DNA from: Microbacterium salsuginis
GTDB lineage: Bacteria; Actinomycetota; Actinomycetes; Actinomycetales; Microbacteriaceae
NCBI RefSeq assembly: GCF_012524205.1
Contig: NZ_JABACI010000003.1
Coordinates: 62,001-126,000, forward strand
Length of the DNA: 64,000 bases
Reading direction: 5' to 3'
Every line of letters begins with the position of its first letter. The stretch's first letter is position 1. This document shows positions 24,110 through 34,979 of the stretch, piece by piece. The notes beneath the pieces are model-generated. The model had not been told where the DNA came from. It worked only from the letters and a program-made list of their open reading frames with translations, and ran no database searches. Made by a program: the position numbers and the translations under genes.

Positions 24110-24952
24110 TTACGCGAACTCGCGGGGCGTCACGCCGAACGGCGCCAGGCCCGCGGCTCCCCCGTCGGGTGCCGTCAGCACCCAGATGCCGTCATCGTGC
24201 ACCGCGACACTGTGCTCCCAGTGGGAGCCGGCCGTGCCGTCGATGGTCGAAACCGTCCAGCCGTCGTCCTCGACGAACGTCGCCTGGTCGCCGATGACGA
24301 CCATCGGCTCGATCGCGAGCGCGAGGCCGGGCCGCACCTCGGGGCCAAGATCGGGCACGCGGTAATTGAAGACCGACGGCGACTCGTGCATCTTGCGGCC
24401 GATGCCGTGACCCACGTACTCCCGCAGGATCCCGTAGGGACCGGCATCGGGCGAGTTCGCCTCGATGTACTCCTGGATGGCAGCGCCCACCTCGGCGAGG
24501 TGCTTCGCGGTCGCGAGCGCGGCGATGCCGGCCCACAGCGAACCCTCGGTGACGTCCGACAGGCGCTGCCGCTCGGCGACGAGCTCCGGGCGTGCAGCAT
24601 CCGGAACGACGAACGTGAACGCGGAATCCCCGTTCCAGCCCTTGTACTCGGCGCCCGCGTCGATCGACACGATGTCACCGGGCTCGAGCACGCGGTCGCC
24701 GGGGATGCCGTGCACGACCTCCTCGTTCACCGAGGCGCAGATCGTGTGGCGATACCCGCGCACCATCTGGAAGTTCGACTTCGCCCCCCGGGCGACGATG
24801 ACGTCGGATGCCGCGGCATCCAGTTCCGCGGTGGTGACCCCGGGTGCGATCAGGCCGCGCACCGCATCGAGGGCGGCCGCGGTGATGAGCCCGGGCTCCA
24901 CCATCGCCCGCAGCTGGGCGGGCGTCTTGTAGATCGAGCGACGCAGCGACAC
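24110..24952 (-). CDS. map: methionine aminopeptidase, type I
   Basis: 280 residues of the type I family, which removes initiator methionine. Metal-ligand and catalytic segments are visible: SIDAGAEYKGWNGDSAFTF (two Asp), GHGIGRKMHESP (His), AIEPMV (Glu) and a final Glu region. It is longer than E. coli MetAP (264), owing to an N-terminal stretch. The GTG start is immediately after adk (2-base gap), and the gene is part of the secY-adk-map block. Confidence 0.97.
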   Translation of the reverse strand: MSLRRSIYKTPAQLRAMVEPGLITAAALDAVRGLIAPGVTTAELDAAASDVIVARGAKSNFQMVRGYRHTICASVNEEVVHGIPGDRVLEPGDIVSIDAGAEYKGWNGDSAFTFVVPDAARPELVAERQRLSDVTEGSLWAGIAALATAKHLAEVGAAIQEYIEANSPDAGPYGILREYVGHGIGRKMHESPSVFNYRVPDLGPEVRPGLALAIEPMVVIGDQATFVEDDGWTVSTIDGTAGSHWEHSVAVHDDGIWVLTAPDGGAAGLAPFGVTPREFA

Positions 24953-24954
24953 GG

Positions 24955-25548
24955 CTACGCGGCCGCGGAGCGGGCGAGCCCGCGCGCCTCGAGCGCCGCG
25001 ATGATGCGGCCGGTGATCTCGTCGAGCGAGCCGACGCCGTCGATCCGGTCGACGATGCCGCGCGTGCGGTACACCTCGAGGATCGGCGCGGTCTCACGCT
25101 CGTAGATCGCCAGGCGGTTCGCGATGCCCTCTTCGGTGTCGTCGCTGCGGCCCTGCTCGGCAGCGCGCTGCGACAGGCGGGCGATGCTCTCCTCGCGGGG
25201 GACGTCGAGCTCGATCACCGCGTCGAGCGCCTCGTCGCGGCCCTCGAGGAAGTCGTCGAGGCTTGCGACCTGTGCGACGTTGCGGGGGTAGCCGTCGAGC
25301 AGGAACCCGCCCGCGGCATCCGCCTGCGCGAGACGGTCGCGCACGACCGCACTGGTCAGCTCGTCGGGCACCAGGTCACCCGATTCGATGATCGCCTTGA
25401 CCTGCTGGCCGAGCGGGGAGCCGGCCGTGACCGCGGCGCGGAAGACGTCGCCGGTCGAGACGGCCGGGATGCCGAAGGCCTCGGCGATGCGCACGCCCTG
25501 CGTGCCCTTGCCCGAACCCTGCGGGCCGACGATGAGAAGCCGCGTCAT
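24955..25548 (-). CDS. adk: adenylate kinase
   Basis: 197 residues, the short-LID class: P-loop GPQGSGKGTQ (residues 8-17), AMP-binding region VSTGDVFRA, and LLDGYPRNVAQ. The enzyme interconverts ATP, AMP and ADP. The ATG overlaps the secY TGA by four bases (ATGA), coupling the two; map starts 2 bases after adk. Confidence 0.98.
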   Translation of the reverse strand: MTRLLIVGPQGSGKGTQGVRIAEAFGIPAVSTGDVFRAAVTAGSPLGQQVKAIIESGDLVPDELTSAVVRDRLAQADAAGGFLLDGYPRNVAQVASLDDFLEGRDEALDAVIELDVPREESIARLSQRAAEQGRSDDTEEGIANRLAIYERETAPILEVYRTRGIVDRIDGVGSLDEITGRIIAALEARGLARSAAA

Positions 25549-26870
25549 CGGAGAAGCCCTTCGTAGTGGCGCTGCTGGAGCTGGGCGTCGATCTGCTTCA
25601 CCGTCTCGAGCCCGACACCCACGATGATCAGGATCGAGGCGCCGCCGAACGGGAAGTTCTGGTTGGCGCCGACCGTCGCGAGGGCGATGAGCGGGATGAG
25701 GGCGATGAGACCCAGGTACAGCGAGCCGGGCAGCGTGATGCGCGTGAGCACGTAGTCGAGGTACTCGGCGGTGGGACGACCGGCACGGATGCCGGGGATG
25801 AACCCGCCGTACTTCTTCATGTTGTCGGCGACCTCGACCGGGTTGAACGTGATCGCGACGTAGAAGTACGTGAACCCGACGATGAGGAGGAAGTAGACCG
25901 CCATGTAGATCGGGTGGTCACCGTTGGTGAAGTACGTCTGGATCCACTGCACCCAGCCGGGGATCGAGTTGTCGGCGCCGGGCTGCATGTTGAACTGCGC
26001 GATGAGCGCCGGGATGTAGAGCAGCGACGACGCGAAGATGACGGGCACGACGCCGGCCATGTTGACCTTGATCGGGATGTACGTGTTCGTGCCGCCGTAA
26101 GTGCGACGGCCGACCATGCGCTTCGCGTACTGCACCGGGATGCGCCGCTGCGACTGTTCGACGAACACCACCAGCGCGACGACGACGATGCCGACCGCGA
26201 GCACGAGGAGGAAGACCTCGAAGCCGCGCGAAGCCCAGATCGCGCCCATGGCGGTCGGGAACGTGGCGGCGATCGAGGTGAAGATGAGGAGCGACATGCC
26301 GTTGCCGATGCCGCGCTCGGTGACGAGCTCGGCGAACCACATGATGAGGCCGGTGCCGGCGGTCATCGTGATGATCATGAGCAGCTGCGCCCACCACACG
26401 TCGTTGGTGAGCAGCTGCTCGCACTCGGGAACTCCGGTGGTCCCGAAGAGCTGACCGCTGCGGGCCACGGTGACGAGGGTCGTCGACTGGAGGAGCGCGA
26501 GGGCGATCGTGAGGTAACGCGTGTACTGCGTCAGTCGCGCCTGGCCCGCCTGTCCCTCCTTGTAGAGGCTCTCGAAGTGAGGGATGACCACGCGCAGCAG
26601 CTGCACGATGATCGTCGCGGTGATGTACGGCATGACGCCGAGCGCGAAGATCGACAGCTGCAGCAGCGCACCGCCCGAGAAGAGGTTGACCAGCGACAGC
26701 AGGCCCTCGGTGCCCTGTGACTGGTCGAGACACGACTGCACATTCGGGAAGTCGACGAACGGCGCGGGAATGTGGGCGCCGAGACGGTACAGGGCGATGA
26801 TCGCCAGAGTGAATGCGATCTTCCGCCGAAGGTCGGGAGTGCGGAAGACCCGCGCGATGGCGCTGAACAA
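25545..26870 (-). CDS. secY: preprotein translocase subunit SecY
   Basis: 441 residues with the ten membrane helices of the SecYEG channel core; segments such as LGVMPYITATIIVQLL and the plug and lateral-gate helices are conserved. The TTG start at 26870 was chosen because it follows GGAGGAG and gives FSAIARVF at the N-terminus, the typical beginning of actinobacterial SecY; the longer frame to 26948 is not credible. It starts a sub-block (secY-adk-map) after a strong terminator (26931-26964). Confidence 0.97.
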   Translation of the reverse strand: MFSAIARVFRTPDLRRKIAFTLAIIALYRLGAHIPAPFVDFPNVQSCLDQSQGTEGLLSLVNLFSGGALLQLSIFALGVMPYITATIIVQLLRVVIPHFESLYKEGQAGQARLTQYTRYLTIALALLQSTTLVTVARSGQLFGTTGVPECEQLLTNDVWWAQLLMIITMTAGTGLIMWFAELVTERGIGNGMSLLIFTSIAATFPTAMGAIWASRGFEVFLLVLAVGIVVVALVVFVEQSQRRIPVQYAKRMVGRRTYGGTNTYIPIKVNMAGVVPVIFASSLLYIPALIAQFNMQPGADNSIPGWVQWIQTYFTNGDHPIYMAVYFLLIVGFTYFYVAITFNPVEVADNMKKYGGFIPGIRAGRPTAEYLDYVLTRITLPGSLYLGLIALIPLIALATVGANQNFPFGGASILIIVGVGLETVKQIDAQLQQRHYEGLLR

Positions 26871-26930
26871 GAGGACTCCTCCAGAGGGGATGCCGGCACG
26901 CACGGCGACGTGCCGACGTCCAGGGTAACC

Positions 26931-26964
26931 CAGTGGGGGCCGGAGCAAGCTCCGACCCCCACTG
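26931..26964 (-). terminator. terminator between rplO and secY
   Basis: CAGTGGGGG-c-CGGAGC pairs with GCTCCG-a-CCCCCACTG, 8 bases after the rplO stop. It is the best hairpin in the spc block. Confidence 0.8.
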
Positions 26965-26972
26965 TTGACCGC

Positions 26973-27617
26973 TTACTTGACGGTGCCGCCTGCGGCGACG
27001 ATCTTCTGCTCGGCAGAACCCGAGACCTTGTCGACCGCCACGTTGAGCTTCACCGAGATGTCTCCGGTGCCCAGCACCTTGACCTTCTCGTTCTTGCGCA
27101 CTGCACCCTTGGCGACCAGGTCGCCGACGGTGACGTCGCCACCGGCCGGGTACAGCTCCGCGAGCTTGTCCAGGTTCACGACCTGGTACTCGACGCGGAA
27201 CGGGTTCTTGAATCCGCGCAGCTTCGGGGTGCGCATGTGCAGAGGCATCTGCCCACCCTCGAAGCCGACCTTGACCTGGTAGCGGGCCTTCGTGCCCTTG
27301 GTGCCACGGCCGGCGGTCTTGCCCTTCGAGCCCTCACCGCGACCCACGCGGGTCTTGGGGGTGTTCGAGCCGGGGACCGGACGGAGGTGGTGAACCTTCA
27401 GCACGCCGGGGCGCGACGCCGGAGCGTCGGCCTTCGGAGCCGCCTTCTTGGCCGGAGCCTTCTTGGCGGCGGGCGCCTTCTCAGCCTTGTCGGCAGCCGG
27501 CTTGGCGGCGGCCTTCTCGGCGGCCGGCTTTGCCGCAGCCTTCTTCGCGGGAGCCTTCTTGGCAGGAGCCTTCGCCTCTGCCTCGACGGCCTCGTTCTTC
27601 TCGGCCTTCTCAGCCAT
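26973..27617 (-). CDS. rplO: 50S ribosomal protein L15 (uL15) with Lys/Ala-rich N-terminal extension
   Basis: 214 residues. The canonical uL15 begins about residue 70 ([35 protein letters not shown]). Before it is a roughly 65-residue extension of KAPAKKA-type repeats, similar in composition to histone H1 tails and unlike E. coli L15. The core lies in the 50S subunit next to L35 and 23S domain II. The frame is open and continuous with the core, and the ATG at 27617 is shared with the L30 stop (overlap). The extension may bind RNA or be disordered; its role is unknown. Confidence 0.96.
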   Translation of the reverse strand: MAEKAEKNEAVEAEAKAPAKKAPAKKAAAKPAAEKAAAKPAADKAEKAPAAKKAPAKKAAPKADAPASRPGVLKVHHLRPVPGSNTPKTRVGRGEGSKGKTAGRGTKGTKARYQVKVGFEGGQMPLHMRTPKLRGFKNPFRVEYQVVNLDKLAELYPAGGDVTVGDLVAKGAVRKNEKVKVLGTGDISVKLNVAVDKVSGSAEQKIVAAGGTVK

Positions 27618-27802
27618 CAGTCGATCTCCTCAACCTTCACGAGGTGAGCAACGGTCCGCACGTAACCGCGCGTCTGCGCGTCGTCGGGACGGACGACCGA
27701 GTCGCCGATCCGCTTCAGACCGAGCGAACGCAGCGTGTCGCGCTGGTTCTGCTTCTCACTCACCTTGGACTTGACCTGCGTGACCTTCAGACGCGCAGCC
27801 AT
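27617..27802 (-). CDS. rpmD: 50S ribosomal protein L30 (uL30)
   Basis: 61 residues, [20 protein letters not shown] at the start; normal length. Located on the 50S surface. It sits between rpsE and rplO with overlapping stop/start codons on both sides, indicating translational coupling. Confidence 0.97.
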   Translation of the reverse strand: MAARLKVTQVKSKVSEKQNQRDTLRSLGLKRIGDSVVRPDDAQTRGYVRTVAHLVKVEEID

Positions 27803-28509
27803 CAGACACCTGCCTTCGCAGCGGCCGCGGCCTCAGCCTCGGCACGGACGAGACGGGCGGGGGCGACCTGGTCGAACTCGAGTCCGCGACGCGCGGCGAC
27901 CGCACGGGGCTCCTCGAGCTGCTTCAGGGCCTCCACCGTCGCGTGGACGATGTTGATCGTGTTCGACGAGCCGAGCGACTTCGACAGCACGTCGTGGATA
28001 CCGGCGCACTCGAGGACGGCACGCACCGGGCCACCGGCGATGACACCGGTACCGGCAGCGGCCGGGCGCAGCAGCACCACACCGGCAGCAGCCTCACCCT
28101 GCACCGGGTGCGGGATGGTCGAGCCGACGCGGGGCACGCGGAAGAAGTTCCGCTTGGCCTCTTCGACACCCTTCGAGATCGCCAGGGGCACCTCGCGGGC
28201 CTTGCCGTAGCCGACGCCGACCACACCGTTGCCGTCGCCGACGACGACGAGCGCGGTGAAGCTGAAGCGACGACCACCCTTGACGACCTTCGACACGCGG
28301 TTGATGGTGACGACGCGCTCGAGGAACTGGCTCTCGTTGCGGTCGCGACCCCCGCGCTCACGGTTGGGGTTGCGCTCGCGACCGCCGCGACGCGGCTCGC
28401 GCTCGCGCTCGGCGGGCGCCGTCGCGGCGGCGGCCTCTGCGGTGGCGGCCTCGGCCGGAGCCTCGGCAGCAGCCTGCTCGGTCACGATGTTCTCCTTGTT
28501 GTCACTCAC
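27802..28509 (-). CDS. rpsE: 30S ribosomal protein S5 (uS5) with Ala/Glu and Arg/Gly-rich N-terminal extension
   Basis: 235 residues, about 70 more than E. coli S5. The extra N-terminus runs Ala/Glu-rich and then [18 protein letters not shown], a basic RG-type segment. The conserved core follows ([20 protein letters not shown]). S5 shapes the mRNA entry tunnel and affects decoding accuracy. The start overlaps the rplR stop by four bases, and the stop is shared with rpmD. Confidence 0.97.
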   Translation of the reverse strand: MSDNKENIVTEQAAAEAPAEAATAEAAAATAPAEREREPRRGGRERNPNRERGGRDRNESQFLERVVTINRVSKVVKGGRRFSFTALVVVGDGNGVVGVGYGKAREVPLAISKGVEEAKRNFFRVPRVGSTIPHPVQGEAAAGVVLLRPAAAGTGVIAGGPVRAVLECAGIHDVLSKSLGSSNTINIVHATVEALKQLEEPRAVAARRGLEFDQVAPARLVRAEAEAAAAAKAGV

Positions 28510-28865
28510 AGGTTCAGACCTCCCTCGCGGGCGCCTTCGGCGATCGCGGCGACACGACCCGCGTAGCGGTTGCCACCACGGTCGAACACGACAGCCGACA
28601 CACCGGCGGCCTTCGCGCGCTCGGCGAGAAGCTCGCCGACCTTGCGGGCCTTGGCGGTCTTGTCGTCTTCGGACACGCGCAGGTCGGTCTCGAGCGTCGA
28701 CGCCGAGGCCAGCGTGTGGCCCTTGCTGTCGTCGACGATCTGGACGAACACGTGGCGTGCCGAACGGGTGACGACCATGCGCGGACGCTCGGTCGTGCCG
28801 ACCACCTTCTTGCGAAGGCGGGCGTGACGACGCGCGCGGGCGTCGGTCTTCGTCTTAACAGCCAT
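28506..28865 (-). CDS. rplR: 50S ribosomal protein L18 (uL18)
   Basis: 119 residues of standard length. [20 protein letters not shown] and [16 protein letters not shown] C-terminal segments match uL18, which binds 5S rRNA with L5. Stop and start overlap the rpsE ATG by four bases. Confidence 0.97.
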   Translation of the reverse strand: MAVKTKTDARARRHARLRKKVVGTTERPRMVVTRSARHVFVQIVDDSKGHTLASASTLETDLRVSEDDKTAKARKVGELLAERAKAAGVSAVVFDRGGNRYAGRVAAIAEGAREGGLNL

Positions 28866-28867
28866 GG

Positions 28868-29404
28868 TTACTTACCACTCTTTCCGGCCTTGCGCCGGAC
28901 GACTTCGCCGGCGTAGCGCACACCCTTGCCCTTGTACGGCTCGGGCTTGCGGATCTTGCGGATGTTCGCAGCCGCCTCGCCGACGGCCTGCTTGTCGATG
29001 CCGCTCACGGTGAGCTTGTTGTTGCCCTCGACCGTGAAGGTGATCCCGGCGGGCGGCTCGACCAGGACGGGGTGCGAGAAGCCGAGGGCGAACTCGACCG
29101 AGCTGCCCTTCTGCGCCACGCGGTAACCCGTGCCGACGACCTCGAGGCCCTTGGTGTAGCCCTGGGTGACACCGATGATGTTGTTGTTGATGAGCGTGCG
29201 GGTCAGGCCGTGGAGCGAACGCGACTCGCGCTCGTCGTCGGGACGGGTCACGATGACCTGGCCCTCTTCGACCTTGACTTCGAGGGGACGGGCCACGGTG
29301 AGCGCGAGCTCGCCCTTGGGGCCCTTGACGGCGACATCCTGGCCTTCGACCGTGACGGTCACGCCGGCGGGGATGTCGATCGGAAGACGACCGATTCGCG
29401 ACAT
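28868..29404 (-). CDS. rplF: 50S ribosomal protein L6 (uL6)
   Basis: 178 residues, standard length, [20 protein letters not shown] at the start. The two L6 domains and the C-terminal [20 protein letters not shown] motif are present. It lies near the factor-binding site at the base of the L7/L12 stalk. Gap to rplR is 2 bases and to rpsH 6 bases. Confidence 0.97.
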   Translation of the reverse strand: MSRIGRLPIDIPAGVTVTVEGQDVAVKGPKGELALTVARPLEVKVEEGQVIVTRPDDERESRSLHGLTRTLINNNIIGVTQGYTKGLEVVGTGYRVAQKGSSVEFALGFSHPVLVEPPAGITFTVEGNNKLTVSGIDKQAVGEAAANIRKIRKPEPYKGKGVRYAGEVVRRKAGKSGK

Positions 29405-29410
29405 GTCAGA

Positions 29411-29809
29411 TCACCACACGTAGGCGAGGACTTCCCCACCCACGCCCTTCTGCTCGGCCTGACGGTCCGTGAGGAGACCGGAGGAGGTGGACAGGATGGC
29501 GACGCCGAGGCCACCGAGCACGCGGGGGATCTCGGTCGACTTCGCGTAGACGCGGAGGCCGGGCTTCGAGACGCGCTTGATGCCGGCGATCGACCGCTCG
29601 CGGTTCGGGCCGTACTTGAGCGTCAGGGTGAGGGTCTGGCCGACGCGGGCGTCACTGACGTCCCACGCGGCGATGTAGCCCTCCTGCTTGAGGATGTCGG
29701 CGATGTGGGTCTTGAGCTTGGAGCTCGGCAGCGACACGGAGTCGTGGTGCGCCGAGTTCGCGTTGCGCAGACGGGTCAGCATGTCTGCGACCGGGTCTGT
29801 CATTGTCAT
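29411..29809 (-). CDS. rpsH: 30S ribosomal protein S8 (uS8)
   Basis: 132 residues, standard length. [20 protein letters not shown] at the start and [20 protein letters not shown] near the C-terminus match uS8, a 16S helix 21 binder and, in E. coli, the spc-operon repressor. A hairpin separates it from rplE; the S14 gene usual at that point is missing. Confidence 0.97.
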   Translation of the reverse strand: MTMTDPVADMLTRLRNANSAHHDSVSLPSSKLKTHIADILKQEGYIAAWDVSDARVGQTLTLTLKYGPNRERSIAGIKRVSKPGLRVYAKSTEIPRVLGGLGVAILSTSSGLLTDRQAEQKGVGGEVLAYVW

Positions 29810-29893
29810 GAGTTGATTCCTTTGTTCAGGAGGTTTCGGCTGCCGTTACACGACAGACGACCTTCCATGATGACGATGTTCAGTTGTGGAGAT

Positions 29894-29934
29894 CGGATGC
29901 CCCGGCCTGCGCGGCGCGCCGGCCGAGGCATCCG
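29894..29934 (-). terminator. hairpin between rplE and rpsH
   Basis: CGGATGCC-c-CGGCC pairs with GGCCG-a-GGCATCCG around a 13-base loop, starting 5 bases after the rplE stop. The 129-base gap has no room for an S14 gene. Confidence 0.65.
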
Positions 29935-29938
29935 CGAA

Positions 29939-30526
29939 TCACGCCTGGTCTTCGTTGCGGAAGGGGAAGCCGAGGTGGCGCAGCAGCGCACGGCCTTCGG
30001 CATCCGTCTTCGCCGACGTCACGACCGTGATGTCGAAGCCGCGGACGCGGTCGATCTTGTCCTGGTTGATCTCGTGGAACACGGACTGCTCCTGGAGACC
30101 GAAGGTGTAGTTGCCGTTGCCGTCGAACTGCGAGCCCGACAGGCCGCGGAAGTCGCGGATGCGGGGAAGCGCGAGGTTGACCAGACGGTCCACGAACTCC
30201 CACGCGCGGTCGCCACGGAGGGTGACGTGCGCGCCGATGGCCTGTCCCTCACGCAGCTTGAACTGCGCGATCGACTTGCGGGCTTTCGTGACGACGGGCT
30301 TCTGACCGGTGATCTTGGTGAGGTCGTCGACCGCACCATCGATCACCTTGCTGTCGCGAGCGGCCTCACCGACACCGGTGTTGACGACGACCTTGACCAG
30401 CCCGGGGATCTGCATGACGTTCGGGTATCCGAACTCCTCCTGCAGGGCCTTCTTGATCTCGGTGTTGTACTTCTGCTTCAGGCGCGGCTGGATTTTGCCA
30501 GCGGGCGCGGCAGTGGCGGTGCTCAT
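29939..30526 (-). CDS. rplE: 50S ribosomal protein L5 (uL5)
   Basis: 195 residues, with the core [18 protein letters not shown] and a final FPFRNEDQA. It binds 5S rRNA and contacts the P-site tRNA. A short N-terminal extension ([20 protein letters not shown]) is typical of actinobacteria. It follows rplX by 2 bases. Confidence 0.97.
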   Translation of the reverse strand: MSTATAAPAGKIQPRLKQKYNTEIKKALQEEFGYPNVMQIPGLVKVVVNTGVGEAARDSKVIDGAVDDLTKITGQKPVVTKARKSIAQFKLREGQAIGAHVTLRGDRAWEFVDRLVNLALPRIRDFRGLSGSQFDGNGNYTFGLQEQSVFHEINQDKIDRVRGFDITVVTSAKTDAEGRALLRHLGFPFRNEDQA

Positions 30527-30528
30527 AT

Positions 30529-30888
30529 TCAGAGGTCCTTGCCTGACTTCTTCGCGTAGCGCACGCGGACCGTGCGCTTCACGCCGTCCTTCGTCTGCTC
30601 CTCGACGCGGTGGCCGACACGGGTCGGCTTCTTGGTCGAGGGGTCGACGACGGCGACGTTGGAGATGTGGATCGGGGCTTCCATCGTCTCGATGCCGCCC
30701 GTCTTGGTGCCGCGCTGGGACTGGCCCACACGGCTGTGCTTGGTGACGTAGTTCACGCCCTCGACGATGACGCGGTTCTGCTCGGCCAGGACCTCGAGGA
30801 CCTTGCCCTGCTTGCCGCGGTCGCCGCCGCGCTCGGGCTTGGCGCCCGAGATGACCTGAACCAGGTCGCCCTTCTTGATCTTCGCCAT
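30529..30888 (-). CDS. rplX: 50S ribosomal protein L24 (uL24)
   Basis: 119 residues, with the KOW motif in [20 protein letters not shown]. An assembly-initiator protein of the 50S near the tunnel exit. Normal length; 2-base gaps to both rplN and rplE. Confidence 0.97.
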   Translation of the reverse strand: MAKIKKGDLVQVISGAKPERGGDRGKQGKVLEVLAEQNRVIVEGVNYVTKHSRVGQSQRGTKTGGIETMEAPIHISNVAVVDPSTKKPTRVGHRVEEQTKDGVKRTVRVRYAKKSGKDL

Positions 30889-30890
30889 GA

Positions 30891-31259
30891 TCAGATGACC
30901 TCCGGGGCCAGCGAGACGATCTTCATGAACTTCTTGTCGCGAAGCTCACGGCCGACCGGTCCGAAGATGCGGGTGCCGCGGGGCTCCCCGTCGTTCTTCA
31001 GGATGACGGCGGCGTTCTCGTCGAACTTGATGTAGGACCCGTCGGGACGACGGGTCGACTTGACGGTGCGGACGACGACGGCCTTGACCACGTCGCCCTT
31101 CTTCACGTTGCCGCCGGGGATCGCGTCCTTGACCGTCGCGACGATGATGTCGCCGACGCCGGCGTAACGCCGGTTCGATCCACCGAGCACACGGATGGTG
31201 AGCAGCTCCTTGGCGCCGGTGTTGTCGGCGACCTTGAGGCGGGATTCGTTCTGAATCAT
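30891..31259 (-). CDS. rplN: 50S ribosomal protein L14 (uL14)
   Basis: 122 residues, [19 protein letters not shown] at the start; standard uL14. It lies at the subunit interface, contacting 16S helix 14 (bridge B8). 3 bases after rpsQ. Confidence 0.98.
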   Translation of the reverse strand: MIQNESRLKVADNTGAKELLTIRVLGGSNRRYAGVGDIIVATVKDAIPGGNVKKGDVVKAVVVRTVKSTRRPDGSYIKFDENAAVILKNDGEPRGTRIFGPVGRELRDKKFMKIVSLAPEVI

Positions 31260-31262
31260 TGC

Positions 31263-31607
31263 TTACTTCGCCTTCTCGAGGATCTCCACCAGGCGCCAGC
31301 GCTTGGTGGCGCTCAGCGGGCGGGTCTCGTTGATGAGGACGAGGTCGCCGATGCCGGCGGTGTTGCCCTCGTCGTGCGCCTTGACCTTCGAGGTGCGACG
31401 GATGACCTTGCCGTAGAGGGGGTGCTTCACGCGGTCCTCGACCTCGACGACGATCGTCTTGTCCATCTTGTCGCTGACGACATAGCCGCGGCGGGCCTTG
31501 CGGTAGCCACGGGCGTCGGCGTCGCGCACGTCGTGCGCGGACGACTCGTGGCCGGCCGCCTGCTCGACGACTGCAGCCTCGGCAGCCTTCTTCTTGGTCT
31601 CAGCCAT
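31263..31607 (-). CDS. rpsQ: 30S ribosomal protein S17 (uS17)
   Basis: 114 residues. A 40-residue Ala/Glu/His-rich N-terminus precedes the core ([37 protein letters not shown]). ATG 31607 shares its A with the rpmC stop TGA; a GTG at 31610 is an alternative giving a GTGA overlap. Binds helix 11 of 16S rRNA. Confidence 0.96.
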   Translation of the reverse strand: MAETKKKAAEAAVVEQAAGHESSAHDVRDADARGYRKARRGYVVSDKMDKTIVVEVEDRVKHPLYGKVIRRTSKVKAHDEGNTAGIGDLVLINETRPLSATKRWRLVEILEKAK

Positions 31608-31920
31608 CACTCGGCCTCTTCCTTCGTAGCCTCGTCAGCGGCATCCGCCTTCTTGGCCTTCGTCTTCTTCGCCTTGGTCGCCGTCTCCACGGGGGCGGGA
31701 GTGGCACGGATGCCGAGCTCGCGCTCACGGATGACGGTGTAGAGCCGCGCGATGTCGCGCTTGACCGCACGGATGCGGCCGTGGCTCTCGAGCTGGCCGG
31801 TGGCCGACTGGAAGCGCAGGTTGAACAGCTCTTCCTTGGCCTTGCGCAGCTCCTCGACCAGGCGCTGGTCTTCGAACGTGTCGAGCTCGCTCGGGGCGAG
31901 CGTCTTGGTGCCGATCGCCA

Positions 31921-31921
<1 letters not shown>
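31607..31921 (-). CDS. rpmC: 50S ribosomal protein L29 (uL29) with Lys/Ala/Glu tail
   Basis: 104 residues. The core (about 1-75) is standard, two long helices near the tunnel exit. The C-terminal 30 residues are a Lys/Ala/Glu-rich tail ([18 protein letters not shown]), longer than E. coli L29 (63). It overlaps rpsQ at stop/start and starts right at the rplP stop. Confidence 0.96.
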
Positions 31922-32339
<418 letters not shown>

Positions 32340-32340
<1 letters not shown>

Positions 32341-33095
32341 TACGCCGACGCTCCTTCTGCCACGGGGGCCTCGTTGCGGCGGTCGCCGCGCGGACCGCGA
32401 CGGTCACCGCGCTCGCGCGCCGGCTTCTGGTTCGCCTGCTCGCGCGCGAGCTCCTTGTTGGTGAGGTCGCCCTTGTAGATCCAGACCTTCACGCCGATGC
32501 GGCCGAAGGTGGTCTTCGCCTCGTAGAAGCCGTAGTCGATGTTCGCGCGCAGCGTGTGCAGGGGCACACGACCTTCGCGGTAGAACTCCGAGCGGCTCAT
32601 CTCGGCGCCGCCGAGGCGGCCGGAGACCTGGATGCGGACGCCCTTGGCGCCGGCGCGCTGCGCGCCCTGCAGGCCCTTGCGCATCGCGCGGCGGAACGCC
32701 ACACGTGCGGTGAGCTGCTCGGCGATGCCCTGCGCGACGAGCTGAGCGTCAGCCTCGGGGTTCTTGACCTCGAGGATGTTCAGCTGGATCTGCTTGCCGG
32801 TGAGCTTCTCGAGGTCGGCGCGGATGCGCTCGGCCTCGGCGCCGCGGCGACCGATCACGATGCCCGGGCGGGCGGTGTGGATGTCGACGCGGACGCGGTC
32901 ACGCGTGCGCTCGATCTCGATGTTGCTGACGCCCGCGCGGTCGAGCGAGGTCGTCAGCAGGCGACGGATCTTGATGTCCTCGGCCACGTAGTCGGCGTAG
33001 CGCTGTCCCGGCTTCGTCGAGTCGGAGAACCAGCGGGACACGTGGTCCGTGGTGATGCCGAGGCGGAAGCCGTACGGGTTTACCTTCTGTCCCAT
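32340..33095 (-). CDS. rpsC: 30S ribosomal protein S3 (uS3)
   Basis: 251 residues. The KH domain ([13 protein letters not shown]) and C-terminal uS3 domain are normal; the last about 30 residues form an Arg/Gly/Asp-rich tail ([16 protein letters not shown]). Together with S4 and S5 it lines the mRNA entry channel. Overlaps rplV at the stop/start. Confidence 0.97.
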
Positions 33096-33493
33096 TACTT
33101 GCTCGCCTTCTTGGTCTTGGCAGCCGGGGCCGACTCAGCGACCTCGGGCGTCGAGAGCACGACCGTGATGTGGCTCGTGCGCTTCTTGATCTGGAATGCG
33201 CGACCCTGGGCGCGGGGGCGGAAACGCTTGAGCGTCGTGCCCTCGTCCACGTACGCGTTCTTCACGTACAGGTCCTGCTCGTCCAGGAACTCGCTGTCCT
33301 TGTCGGCCTTCACGCGAGCGTTCGCGATCGCCGAGGCGACGAGCTTGTAGATCGGCTCGCTCGCACCCTGCGGCGCGAACTTGAGGATGGCCAGGGCCTC
33401 CTCGGCCTGCTTGCCCTTGATGAGCGCGACGACACGACGAGCCTTCTGAGGGGTCACGCGGATGTGTCGCACGCGTGCGATGGACTCCACCAT
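33095..33493 (-). CDS. rplV: 50S ribosomal protein L22 (uL22)
   Basis: 132 residues, normal. The conserved [18 protein letters not shown] and the tip loop [19 protein letters not shown] are visible, the latter lining the exit tunnel and contributing to macrolide contacts. 22 bases after rpsS. Confidence 0.97.
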   Translation of the reverse strand: MVESIARVRHIRVTPQKARRVVALIKGKQAEEALAILKFAPQGASEPIYKLVASAIANARVKADKDSEFLDEQDLYVKNAYVDEGTTLKRFRPRAQGRAFQIKKRTSHITVVLSTPEVAESAPAAKTKKASK

Positions 33494-33515
33494 TTCTCTC
33501 TCCTCTTGCGTCGCC

Positions 33516-33797
33516 TTAGCGGCGACGGCCCTTCTTGTCGTCCTTCACGTGGCCGCGGAAGGTGCGGGTGGGCGCGAATTCGCCCAGCTTGTGTCCGACC
33601 ATGGTCTCGGTGACGAACACGGGGATGTGCTTGCGACCGTCGTGCACGGCGATCGTGTGACCGAGCATGGCCGGCACGATCATCGAGCGGCGCGACCAGG
33701 TCTTGATGACGTTCTTGGTACCGGCTTCGTTCTGGACGACGACCTTGCGAAGCAGGTGCTCGTCGACGAAGGGGCCCTTCTTAAGGCTACGAGGCAT
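33516..33797 (-). CDS. rpsS: 30S ribosomal protein S19 (uS19)
   Basis: 93 residues, [19 protein letters not shown] at the start; standard length. Head of the 30S subunit, paired with S13. 12 bases after rplB. Confidence 0.98.
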   Translation of the reverse strand: MPRSLKKGPFVDEHLLRKVVVQNEAGTKNVIKTWSRRSMIVPAMLGHTIAVHDGRKHIPVFVTETMVGHKLGEFAPTRTFRGHVKDDKKGRRR

Positions 33798-33809
33798 CTT
33801 CCTCTACTC

Positions 33810-34649
33810 CTACTTGCGCTTCTTGCCGGCGTTGCGACGACGGACGATGTACTTGTCACTTTCCTTGTTCGCGTGACGGGTGCGGCCTTCGGCCTGGCCC
33901 CACGGCGAAACAGGGTGACGACCACCGGAGGTCTTGCCCTCGCCACCACCGTGGGGGTGGTCGACGGGGTTCATCGCGACACCGCGGACGGTCGGGCGGA
34001 TGCCCTTCCAGCGGTTGCGGCCGGCCTTGCCCCAGTTGATGTTCGACTGCTCGGCGTTGCCGACCTCGCCGACGGTCGCGCGGCAGCGCGCGTCGACGTT
34101 GCGGATCTCGCCCGACGGCAGACGCAGCTGGGCGTAGGGACCGTCCTTGGCGACGAGACGCACCGAGACACCGGCCGAACGCGCCAGCTTGGCACCGCCG
34201 CCGGGGCGGAGCTCGATCGCGTGGATCACGGTACCGGTGGGGATGTTCTTCAGCGGCAGGTTGTTGCCCGGCTTGATGTCAGCCGAGGCACCCGACTCGA
34301 CGATGTCGCCCTGCTGCAGCTTGTTCGGCGCGAGGATGTAGCGCTTCTCGCCGTCGAAGTAGTGCAGGAGCGCGATGCGCGCGGTGCGGTTGGGGTCGTA
34401 CTCGATGTGAGCGACCTTCGCGTTGACGCCGTCCTTGTCGTTGCGACGGAAGTCGATCACGCGGTACTGGCGCTTGTGGCCACCACCGATGTGACGCGTG
34501 GTGATGCGACCCTGGTTGTTGCGGCCACCGGTCTTGCTCAGCGGGCGGAGGAGCGACTTCTCAGGCGTCGATCGGGTGATCTCGGCGAAGTCGGCCACCG
34601 ACGAGCCGCGGCGACCCGGGGTCGTGGGCTTGTACTTGCGAATAGCCAT
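33810..34649 (-). CDS. rplB: 50S ribosomal protein L2 (uL2)
   Basis: 279 residues, standard length. The conserved [19 protein letters not shown] segment near the peptidyl-transferase centre, including the histidine after HPHGG, is present. 24 bases after rplW. Confidence 0.98.
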   Translation of the reverse strand: MAIRKYKPTTPGRRGSSVADFAEITRSTPEKSLLRPLSKTGGRNNQGRITTRHIGGGHKRQYRVIDFRRNDKDGVNAKVAHIEYDPNRTARIALLHYFDGEKRYILAPNKLQQGDIVESGASADIKPGNNLPLKNIPTGTVIHAIELRPGGGAKLARSAGVSVRLVAKDGPYAQLRLPSGEIRNVDARCRATVGEVGNAEQSNINWGKAGRNRWKGIRPTVRGVAMNPVDHPHGGGEGKTSGGRHPVSPWGQAEGRTRHANKESDKYIVRRRNAGKKRK

Positions 34650-34673
34650 ATCTCTAGTCCTCTATCCCGACCG

Positions 34674-34979
34674 TCAGCCGACTGCCGTGAAGATGTCGAT
34701 GGTGCCCGACTTCAGGGTCACGATGGCGCGCTTGGTGTCCTTGCGCTTGCCGGTGCCGAAGCGGGTGCGACGGGCCTTGCCGACGCGGTTGATCGTGTTG
34801 ACCGCGGCCACCTTGACGCCGAAGATCTTCTCGATCGCGAACTTGATCTCGGTCTTCGAGGCGCGCGGGTCCACGAGGAACGTGTACTTGCCCTCGTCGA
34901 TGAGCCCGTAGCTCTTCTCCGACACGACCGGCTTCAGGATGATGTCGCGCGGGTCCTTGTTGACGGCGATGTTGCTCAT
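34674..34979 (-). CDS. rplW: 50S ribosomal protein L23 (uL23)
   Basis: 101 residues, with [20 protein letters not shown] at about residues 15-34. Lies at the tunnel exit, docking site for trigger factor and SRP. Its ATG overlaps the rplD TGA by four bases. Confidence 0.97.
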   Translation of the reverse strand: MSNIAVNKDPRDIILKPVVSEKSYGLIDEGKYTFLVDPRASKTEIKFAIEKIFGVKVAAVNTINRVGKARRTRFGTGKRKDTKRAIVTLKSGTIDIFTAVG

